This document shows positions 1-4,981 of a stretch of 6,044 bases of DNA, piece after piece; position 1 is the first letter of the stretch, and each line of letters begins with the position of its first letter. Source of the stretch: an uncultured Sutterella sp. (lineage in GTDB: Bacteria; Pseudomonadota; Gammaproteobacteria; Burkholderiales; Burkholderiaceae_F); assembly GCA_902493085.1 (NCBI GenBank), contig CABUOH010000079.1, positions 1-6,044 of the forward strand, in the 5' to 3' direction. Both the position numbers and the translations under genes were made by a program. The notes beneath the pieces were generated by a model, which saw nothing but the letters and a program-made list of their open reading frames with translations, searched no databases and had not been told where the DNA came from.

Positions 1-434
1 CCCTGATCGCATTCGGACGCGGAGAACTCTTCGGCGTGGGCCTCGGCGGCTCGGTCGAGAAGCTCTACTACCTTCCCGAGGCGCACACCGACTTCATCAT
101 GGCGGTGATCGCCGAGGAGACGGGCTTCGTGGGCGTCTGCCTCGTTCTCTTCATTTACTATTGGCTTATTAGGCATGCGTTCGAGATCGGGCGCGTGTCG
201 ATCAAATTGGAACGATTCTTTCAGGGTCTTCTTGCGCAGGGCATCGGTGTTTGGATCGGCGTGCAGGTTTTCATCAACGTGGGCGTGGCTTCGGGGCTGT
301 TGCCGACGAAGGGCCTGACGCTTCCCTTCGTGAGCTTCGGGGGCAGCGCCTTGCTCTCAGGGCTCATTGCCATCGGACTGCTGTTGCGGGTGGATCGGGA
401 AAACAGAATGTTGATGCGCGGAGGTCAGGTGTGA
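1..434 (+). CDS. ftsW: FtsW, septal peptidoglycan glycosyltransferase (3' end, cut by window start)
   Basis: This is the C-terminal part of the SEDS-family polytopic inner-membrane enzyme that polymerises lipid II at the division septum together with its class B PBP partner. The reading frame is open from base 3 (bases 1-2 belong to a split codon), giving 143 visible residues before the TGA at 432-434. The window begins inside the protein. An internal GTG at 36 is not a real start, because conserved FtsW sequence (GRGELFGVGLGGS) runs through it. Diagnostic SEDS motifs are the extracytoplasmic segment KLYYLPEAHTDF followed by AEETG, then GLLPTKGLTLPFVSFGGSAL near the C-terminus. About three hydrophobic membrane segments are visible (FVGVCLVLFIYYWLI, IGVWIGVQVFINVGVA, LLSGLIAIGLLL). 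They are followed by a short basic cytoplasmic tail ending RMLMRGGQV. RodA is a close paralogue, but the position directly before murG in a dcw cluster supports FtsW. The stop overlaps the murG start. Confidence 0.96.
   Translation, partial: LIAFGRGELFGVGLGGSVEKLYYLPEAHTDFIMAVIAEETGFVGVCLVLFIYYWLIRHAFEIGRVSIKLERFFQGLLAQGIGVWIGVQVFINVGVASGLLPTKGLTLPFVSFGGSALLSGLIAIGLLLRVDRENRMLMRGGQV
420..425 (+). promoter_or_regulatory. Shine-Dalgarno site for murG
   Basis: GGAGGT lies 5 bases before the GTG at 431, inside the last codons of ftsW. It decides the murG start. The frame stays open upstream to an earlier in-frame start at 251, but that extension is read out of frame through ftsW and has no MurG-like sequence. 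The GTGA overlap (431-434) fits translational coupling of murG to ftsW. Confidence 0.85.
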
Positions 435-1543
435 ACAAGGATTCAAAACATTTGGTGATTCTGGCGGCCGGCACGGGCGGCCACGTCATGCCCGGCCTTG
501 CCGTGGCGAAGGTCATGGCCGGCAGAGGCTGGAAGATTTCCTGGGTCGGCACGGTCGCCGGCATGGAGCGCGGCCTCGTTGAGCGCCACGGCATTCCGTT
601 TTATGCCCTGGACTTTCAGGGCGTGCGCGGCCGCGGACCGCTCGGCGCGATCAAAGGCGGCTTCAAGCTGATCGGCGCATTCTTTGAATCGATGAAGCTT
701 CTCGATGAGCTCAAGCCTGATGCCGTCTTTTCGACGGGCGGCTATGTTGCCGTGCCGTTCGGCTTCGCCGCTCATCGCCGGAAGCTTCCGCTCGTGATGA
801 TGAACTGCGACGCGGACCTGCTGATGTCGACCAATACGCTGCTGCCCTTCTGCGATGCACTCGCCTGCGGCTTTGCCGGCGGCGCGCGAACCTTTGCGAA
901 GGAAAAGGGCCGCACGACGGGCAATCCCGTCCGCGAGGAGATCGTGGCGGTTTCGCCTCCCCAGGACCGCATGGCGGACCGCACGGGACCGCTTCGAGTC
1001 TTCATTTTCGGAGGCAGCCTCGGCGCTCAGGTCTTCAACGACAACATGCCGGCCGTCATTGCCGCCATGGCGCCGGAGGAGCGTCCGTTCATCGTGCATC
1101 AGACCGGCAGGGATCGGGACGCGCCCGTGCGCGAAGCCTATGAAAAACTGGGCGTCAAGGCCGAGGTTGTTCCCTTCATCAACGACATGGCGGCGCGATA
1201 TGAGGACTGCGACGTGGTGATCTGCCGCGCGGGCGCAACGAGCGTCTCCGAACTCTGCGCCGCGGGCGTGGCGAGCATACTCGTTCCGTTTGTCGCCAAG
1301 ACGACGGCGCACCAGACCGGCAATGCCAGGTACATGGTTGAGCGTCATGCCGCGATCATGGTGCCGCAGACTGAATTTACGGTCGAGCGCATGGCCGAGC
1401 TCATCTCGGGGCTCACGAGGGATCATCTGCTTGAGCTTGCAAAGAACGCCCGCGCAACGGCGCGTCCGCAGGCTGCGGAGGCCGTGGCAAACCTCATCGT
1501 TGAAACCGTTGCACGCAAGACGGGCGCGCAGGCCGTCAAGTAA
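431..1543 (+). CDS. murG: MurG, UDP-GlcNAc:undecaprenyl-PP-MurNAc-pentapeptide GlcNAc transferase
   Basis: This GT28-family, GT-B-fold enzyme works on the cytoplasmic face of the inner membrane and transfers GlcNAc from UDP-GlcNAc to lipid I, giving lipid II. The GTG start at 431 is set by a strong Shine-Dalgarno site and gives 370 residues (E. coli MurG has about 355). The N-terminal acceptor domain carries the glycine-rich loop GTGGH at residues 14-18 and STGGYVAVP around 99-107. The C-terminal donor domain carries the second glycine-rich loop FGGSLGAQ at 193-200, the CRAGATSVSE motif ending in E274 (equivalent of the E. coli donor-ribose-binding glutamate), and TTAHQTGNA at 291-299. An oddity is MMNCDADLL at 123-131, in the place of the HEQN motif of E. 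coli. I believe this is a Burkholderiales-type variant and not a defect. The gene overlaps ftsW by 4 bases, and its stop falls in a 9-base tandem repeat. Confidence 0.97.
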   Translation: MNKDSKHLVILAAGTGGHVMPGLAVAKVMAGRGWKISWVGTVAGMERGLVERHGIPFYALDFQGVRGRGPLGAIKGGFKLIGAFFESMKLLDELKPDAVFSTGGYVAVPFGFAAHRRKLPLVMMNCDADLLMSTNTLLPFCDALACGFAGGARTFAKEKGRTTGNPVREEIVAVSPPQDRMADRTGPLRVFIFGGSLGAQVFNDNMPAVIAAMAPEERPFIVHQTGRDRDAPVREAYEKLGVKAEVVPFINDMAARYEDCDVVICRAGATSVSELCAAGVASILVPFVAKTTAHQTGNARYMVERHAAIMVPQTEFTVERMAELISGLTRDHLLELAKNARATARPQAAEAVANLIVETVARKTGAQAVK

Positions 1544-1556
1544 AGCCAGTAAAGCC
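1539..1556 (+). repeat. Two tandem copies of AGTAAAGCC at the end of murG
   Basis: AGTAAAGCC occurs at 1539-1547 and again, identically, at 1548-1556. A weaker third relative, GAATAAAGG, follows at 1557-1565. The first copy supplies the murG stop (TAA 1541-1543). Because the unit is 9 bases, the second copy places another TAA (1550-1552) in the same frame as a backup stop. It looks like a small local duplication of the gene end; no function is implied. Confidence 0.75.
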
Positions 1557-1571
1557 GAATAAAGGATTGAC

Positions 1572-1595
1572 GGGCGGCCTCTCTCTTTGCCGCCC
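1572..1595 (+). promoter_or_regulatory. Stem-loop in the murG-murC gap
   Basis: GGGCGGC (1572-1578) and GCCGCCC (1589-1595) form a perfect 7-bp GC-only stem around the 10-base pyrimidine loop CTCTCTCTTT. No T-run follows the stem, so it does not look like an intrinsic terminator. It ends only 3 bases before the murC Shine-Dalgarno site (GAGGAG 1599-1604). It could affect mRNA stability, processing or murC translation, but it may also be chance in GC-rich DNA. Confidence 0.5.
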
Positions 1596-1598
1596 ACT

Positions 1599-1604
1599 GA
1601 GGAG
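1599..1604 (+). promoter_or_regulatory. Shine-Dalgarno site for murC
   Basis: GAGGAG lies 8 bases before the GTG at 1613 and supports that GTG as the start. The resulting N-terminus (MKFLVNHLHFVGIGGAG) places the first nucleotide-binding loop where MurC proteins have it. Confidence 0.85.
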
Positions 1605-1612
1605 ATTCAAGC

Positions 1613-3013
1613 GTGAAGTTTTTGGTCAACCACCTGCATTTTGTCGGCATCGGCGGTGCGGGCATGAGCGGCATCGCGGAAGTGATGCTCAATCTGGGCT
1701 ACGTCGTGAGCGGTTCGGACCTGGCGAAAAGCGCCGTGACCGAGCGCCTGCAGTCGCTTGGCGCGCGCGTCTTTTGCGGCCACGACAAGAAGCACATCCG
1801 CGGGGCGGACGCCGTGGTGATTTCGTCGGCTGTGCATGAGGACAATCCGGAGGTCGTCGCCGCGCGAGAACTGGGCATTCCCGTTGTTCCGCGCGCCGTC
1901 ATGCTCGCCGAGTTGATGCGCCTTCGCCGCGGCATCGCCATTGCGGGTGCGCACGGCAAGACCACGACGACCTCTCTCACCGCGTCTCTGCTTGCCTCGG
2001 GCGGTCTGGATCCGACCTTCGTGATCGGCGGCCGGCTCAACAGCGCGGGCGCTAACGCCAGACTCGGCACGGGCGAGTTTCTCGTCGCCGAGGCGGATGA
2101 GTCCGATGCGTCGTTCCTGAACCTGACGCCCGTGATCTCGGCCGTTACCAACATCGACGAAGACCACATGGACACGTACGGCCACAGTTTCGAGAATCTG
2201 AAGTCGGCCTTCGTGGACTTTCTGGAACGACTGCCGTTTTACGGGGTGGCGGTGCTGTGCGCCGACGATGAGCACGTGCTTGAGATTCGTCCGCGCGTGA
2301 CGAAGCCTGTGATCCTCTACGGCCTTTCGTCCGACGCCCAGGTGCGCGCGGTCGATGTTCGTGCCGTCGGCGCACAGATGGCCTTCACGGTGCTGAGGCC
2401 CGATCATCCGCCCCTGCCCGTCGTGCTCAACTTGCCCGGTGTCCACAATGTGAGAAACGCGCTTGCCGCCGTGGCCATCGCTACGGTGGTCGGCGTTTCC
2501 GACGAGGCAATCGTGCGCGGGCTTGCGGAATTCCGCGGCGTCGGGCGTCGCTTCACGCAGTACGGCGAACTGCCCGTGCGTGCGTCCGACGGCAGCGTGT
2601 CGGGCTGCTTCAGGCTCATTGACGACTATGGCCATCATCCGCACGAAATGGCGGCGACGCTTGCCGCCGTGCGGGGTGCGTGGCCCGGAAAGCGCGTCAT
2701 CGTCGCTTTTCAGCCGCACCGCTACACGCGAACGCGAGACTGCTTCGACATGTTCGTCGACGTCCTCAAGGACATCGACGGACTCGTGCTCGCGGAGGTC
2801 TACCCGGCCGGAGAGGCGCCGATTGCGGGTGCGGACAGCGAGCACCTTGCGGCGGCCATCGCCTCGAAGGGCTTTCATCGACCGGTGGTCGTGCCGGTTG
2901 AAGGCGTCGCCGACGCCATTGCCGCCATGGTGCGCGACGGGGACGTCGTCGTCACGATGGGAGCGGGGTCGATAGGGCGCGTGGCGCCGGGCATGGTCGA
3001 ATGCGCAAAGTGA
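1613..3013 (+). CDS. murC: MurC, UDP-N-acetylmuramate--L-alanine ligase
   Basis: This cytoplasmic ATP-dependent Mur ligase adds L-alanine to UDP-MurNAc, the first step of stem-peptide assembly. It has 466 residues, close to the E. coli enzyme (491). The three Mur-ligase domains are all visible. The N-terminal UDP-binding domain has GIGGAGMSG at 12-20. The central ATPase domain has the P-loop GAHGKTTTT with K116, EADESDAS around 160-167 (E163 in the position of the metal-binding glutamate) and TNIDEDHMD at 179-187 with H185. The C-terminal domain contains RRFTQYGE, then DDYGHHPHE from 337, FQPHRYTRT, and the closing MGAGSIG at 449-455. DDYGHHP and FQPHRYTR distinguish MurC from MurD, MurE and MurF. 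The start is a GTG with a good Shine-Dalgarno site. A 69-base gap separates it from murG and a 47-base gap from ddl, so it is probably co-transcribed with both. No key residue appears to be missing. Confidence 0.98.
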   Translation: MKFLVNHLHFVGIGGAGMSGIAEVMLNLGYVVSGSDLAKSAVTERLQSLGARVFCGHDKKHIRGADAVVISSAVHEDNPEVVAARELGIPVVPRAVMLAELMRLRRGIAIAGAHGKTTTTSLTASLLASGGLDPTFVIGGRLNSAGANARLGTGEFLVAEADESDASFLNLTPVISAVTNIDEDHMDTYGHSFENLKSAFVDFLERLPFYGVAVLCADDEHVLEIRPRVTKPVILYGLSSDAQVRAVDVRAVGAQMAFTVLRPDHPPLPVVLNLPGVHNVRNALAAVAIATVVGVSDEAIVRGLAEFRGVGRRFTQYGELPVRASDGSVSGCFRLIDDYGHHPHEMAATLAAVRGAWPGKRVIVAFQPHRYTRTRDCFDMFVDVLKDIDGLVLAEVYPAGEAPIAGADSEHLAAAIASKGFHRPVVVPVEGVADAIAAMVRDGDVVVTMGAGSIGRVAPGMVECAK

Positions 3014-3043
3014 TGCAAGGGATCGTCTGAAACGGAAATAGCA

Positions 3044-3049
3044 AAAGGA
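3044..3049 (+). promoter_or_regulatory. Probable Shine-Dalgarno site for ddl
   Basis: AAAGGA ends 11 bases before the ATG at 3061 but only 2 bases before an in-frame GTG at 3052. The longer spacing is loose but workable, while 2 bases is too tight. The ATG at 3061 is therefore the better start; the alternative would add only three residues. Confidence 0.55.
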
Positions 3050-3060
3050 TTGTGTTAAAG

Positions 3061-3999
3061 ATGGAAAACTATGGTCGTGTCGTCCTGCTGATGGGCGGCG
3101 TCTCCTCCGAGCGCGAGGTCTCTCTGATGTCGGGCGAGGGCGTCTATGAGGCGCTTTTGTCAAAGGGCGTAGACGTCGTCAAGTTTGATCCGAAGACCGA
3201 TGGTCTTGAAAAGCTTGAAAAGGGCGATATAGTTTTCATAAAGGACGGCGACTCGTTGCACGGCCGGCTCGGCGAGGACGGCACCATTCAGGGCGTGCTC
3301 AACTATCTCGGGATTCCGTACACGGGACCCGGCGTGACGGCCAGCGCCATGGCGATCGACAAGGATTTGACGAAGCGAGTGTGGAAAAGCGCGGGCATTC
3401 CGGTGCCCGAAGGCGTCATGATCGATCCGAAGGCGGACGATGCCGTGCTTGAGAGTGCCATTGAACGTCTCGGCGCGACGGGGCTCGTGGTCAAGCCTGC
3501 GCATGACGGTTCTTCGATCGGCGTGACCAAGCTTGCCCGGCCGAGCATCGAAGCGCTCCGCAAGGCGCTCGAAGATGCTGCCGGCGCTCGCGGCGACGAG
3601 GTGCTCGTGGAGGAATACATTCACGGGCGCGAGTTCACGATCGCGGTGCTGGACGGCCGAGCGCTCCCCGTGATTGAGATTCGTGCGCCTGAAGGTGACT
3701 ACGACTTCAACAACAAGTACTACACCGACACCGTGCAGTACGACTGCCCTGCAAGTCTCGCTGAAGAGGAGGCCGGCATGCTCGGCGAACTCTGCGAGCG
3801 GGCGTTTGCTGTCGTGGGCGCCCGAGGTTGGTCCCGCATCGATGCGCTTCAGCGCGCCGACGGCTCCTTTGCACTTCTTGAAATCAATACGTCGCCCGGC
3901 ATGACGCCGCATTCGCTCGTGCCGATGGCGGCGCGTGCGGTCGGCATGGATTATGCCGATTTGTGCCTGAAGGTGCTTTCGCTTGCCCGCTGCGACTGA
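3061..3999 (+). CDS. ddl: D-alanine--D-alanine ligase (DdlB type)
   Basis: This cytoplasmic ATP-grasp enzyme joins two D-alanines; MurF then adds the dipeptide to the UDP-MurNAc tripeptide. From the ATG at 3061 it has 312 residues (E. coli DdlB has 306). GGVSSEREVSLMSG contains E17, which binds the first D-Ala. LHGRLGEDGT lies at 66-75. The ATP-grasp region has VVKPAHDGSSIG at 143-154. KYYTD has its first Tyr at 220, in the E. coli Y216 position, which marks a D-Ala-D-Ala and not a D-Ala-D-lactate ligase. R259, D261, E274 and N276 match the E. coli catalytic and Mg2+-binding residues R255, D257, E270 and N272, and NTSPGMTPHSLVP follows. All expected catalytic residues are present. One oddity is that residues 61-65 (KDGDS) stand where E. 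coli has a single Ala before LHGR. The position between murC and ftsQ is the usual ddlB position. An in-frame GTG at 3052 is an alternative start. Confidence 0.96.
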   Translation: MENYGRVVLLMGGVSSEREVSLMSGEGVYEALLSKGVDVVKFDPKTDGLEKLEKGDIVFIKDGDSLHGRLGEDGTIQGVLNYLGIPYTGPGVTASAMAIDKDLTKRVWKSAGIPVPEGVMIDPKADDAVLESAIERLGATGLVVKPAHDGSSIGVTKLARPSIEALRKALEDAAGARGDEVLVEEYIHGREFTIAVLDGRALPVIEIRAPEGDYDFNNKYYTDTVQYDCPASLAEEEAGMLGELCERAFAVVGARGWSRIDALQRADGSFALLEINTSPGMTPHSLVPMAARAVGMDYADLCLKVLSLARCD

Positions 4000-4010
4000 C
4001 GCGTGCGGCA
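3984..4010 (+). promoter_or_regulatory. Possible imperfect hairpin around the ddl stop codon
   Basis: TGCC (3984-3987) can pair with GGCA (4007-4010), GC (3989-3990) with GC (4005-4006), and GCG (3992-3994) with CGC (4000-4002). This leaves a 5-base loop, ACTGA, that holds the ddl TGA. One bulge and a small internal loop interrupt the stem, and no T-run follows, so it is not a typical terminator. It may be chance in this GC-rich DNA. Confidence 0.3.
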
Positions 4011-4023
4011 GGAATTGACGAGA

Positions 4024-4037
4024 GACGGAGAACCGTC
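4024..4037 (+). promoter_or_regulatory. ftsQ Shine-Dalgarno site within a small hairpin
   Basis: GGAG (4027-4030) sits 9 bases before the ftsQ ATG at 4040 and supports that start. GACGG (4024-4028) and CCGTC (4033-4037) are perfect inverted repeats around a 4-base loop AGAA. The ribosome-binding bases would thus be partly paired if the hairpin forms. A 5-bp stem is weak, so an effect on ftsQ translation is only a possibility. Confidence 0.45.
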
Positions 4038-4039
4038 GG

Positions 4040-4981
4040 ATGAAGGTCGAGCGTACCGAAACTCCACCCGTGACCGCTGAGCCAGAGGAGGTGCTCGAGC
4101 GCCGCGCGCATGCGCGTGCTCAGGCGCAGGCCCGCGAGGCGCGCCGAGCCAATCTTCGCTTTTGGGTGAAGGCGGTAGGCGGCCTGGCGGCCGCGGCCGT
4201 GCTGGTGCTCGGGGTGGAACGTGCGGCCGATGCGGTTGTGCGCCTGCCGCTCTTTGACTTTTCGACGCTTGAGGTCGAGGGAGACCTGACGCGCGTTCCC
4301 GTCGATCGCATCAAGCAGGCTGTCGAACCGGTCATACGCGGAAACTTCTTCACGGAGGATCTTGACGGCGTGCGGCGGGCGGCCGAGTCGGTGCCTTGGG
4401 TGAAGCGTGCCGTGGTGAGAAGAGTGTGGCCCGACGGCCTTCGCGTGGTCGTGGACACCTACAGCGCCTTTGCGCTTTACGAAGACGGACGTCTGGTGGA
4501 TCCGGACGGCGTGCTCTTCTCGGCGAATCCGGACGAACGGGACAATCCATCCGAGGCGCTTCCCAACTTTTATGGCCCGGCGGGACAAACGGTTCAGATT
4601 GCCCGGTACTATCGGGAGTTCTCTCGAGCGCTGCGTTCGATCGGTGCAACGGTGACGGACGTCACCTGCAGCGATCGAGGCGGCTGGAGCTTTGTGATGG
4701 CTTCGGACGACATTCCGCCCACGCGCGTGGAACTTGGCCGGGAGGACGGCGGAGCAAGCGTCGTGGCGAAGGTTGCCGATCTTGCCGCCGCCTATCCGAG
4801 AGTGGTTGAGCTGATGGATGGTCCGCCTGCCTCCATCGATCTTCGTTATGACAGGGCGTTTGCGGCCACGCTTCCCGACCGCGAAGCCATTCGTAAACTG
4901 CGGGAAGCTGAAATAACAACGGATACGGATGTTCCGGATGAAGAGTCCGGAGCTGCACGGCACGATGAACAACCCGAATGA
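4040..4981 (+). CDS. ftsQ: FtsQ, cell division protein (bitopic divisome scaffold)
   Basis: FtsQ is a single-pass inner-membrane protein that binds FtsB and FtsL and brings later divisome proteins, including FtsW and its transpeptidase, to the septum. It has 313 residues (E. coli 276). A charged, Ala/Arg-rich cytoplasmic tail (about 1-40, probably helical from 16) is followed by one membrane segment at about 41-60. A periplasmic POTRA domain follows at about 74-147, with the family pattern VPWVKRAVVRRVWPDGLRV (PW at 119-120, WPDGL at 130-134). The beta domain runs to about 280, with a conserved-looking GGW at 214-216 and DLRYD at 267-271; the equivalent E. coli C-terminal strand helps bind FtsB. 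A polar, acidic tail of about 30 residues closes the protein and is probably disordered. Overall conservation is lower than in the Mur enzymes, as is usual for FtsQ. Identification rests on the POTRA motif, topology and position between ddl and ftsA. Its last 17 bases overlap ftsA. Confidence 0.94.
   Translation: MKVERTETPPVTAEPEEVLERRAHARAQAQAREARRANLRFWVKAVGGLAAAAVLVLGVERAADAVVRLPLFDFSTLEVEGDLTRVPVDRIKQAVEPVIRGNFFTEDLDGVRRAAESVPWVKRAVVRRVWPDGLRVVVDTYSAFALYEDGRLVDPDGVLFSANPDERDNPSEALPNFYGPAGQTVQIARYYREFSRALRSIGATVTDVTCSDRGGWSFVMASDDIPPTRVELGREDGGASVVAKVADLAAAYPRVVELMDGPPASIDLRYDRAFAATLPDREAIRKLREAEITTDTDVPDEESGAARHDEQPE
4949..4952 (+). promoter_or_regulatory. Possible Shine-Dalgarno site for ftsA, inside ftsQ
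   Basis: GGAG ends 12 bases before the ATG at 4965, a rather long spacing. Two other in-frame ATGs (4929, 4938) lie upstream but have no better site, and an in-frame TAA at 4914-4916 limits the extension. ATG 4965 is preferred because it puts DYLVGLDIG about as far from the N-terminus as in other FtsA proteins. Confidence 0.4.

Noticed and set aside
251..430. Upstream extension of murG by 60 codons
   Set aside because: The segment is ftsW read in another frame, shows no MurG-like sequence, and a strong Shine-Dalgarno site marks the GTG at 431.
1561..1569. AAAGGATTG shared by the murG-murC gap (1561-1569) and the murC-ddl gap (3044-3052) as a regulatory motif
   Set aside because: It is a 9-base match built around a Shine-Dalgarno-like core in two short gaps. 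The third gap has only a loose relative (AGGAATTG), so chance is a sufficient explanation.
1567..1595. TTGACG in the murG-murC gap as a promoter -35 box
   Set aside because: At the expected spacing the -10 position falls in the GC-only hairpin arm, with nothing like TATAAT.
1572..1595. Intrinsic terminator between murG and murC
   Set aside because: The stem is plausible but is followed by ACTGAGGAG and not a run of T, and termination here would cut a normally co-transcribed cluster.
443..1597. A 384-codon minus-strand frame opposite murG, and similar ones opposite ddl, ftsQ and ftsA
   Set aside because: Same artefact: low-complexity basic translations, no family motifs, and complete overlap with well-supported genes.
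1607..3163. A 518-codon open frame on the minus strand opposite murC
   Set aside because: It mirrors murC, a clearly real gene, and its translation is His/Arg-rich with no recognisable domain. Long antisense frames are expected in GC-rich coding DNA with strong third-position bias.
4015..4040. TTGACG before ftsQ as a promoter -35 box
   Set aside because: A -10 box at normal spacing would fall on the ftsQ start codon, and no AT-rich hexamer is present.
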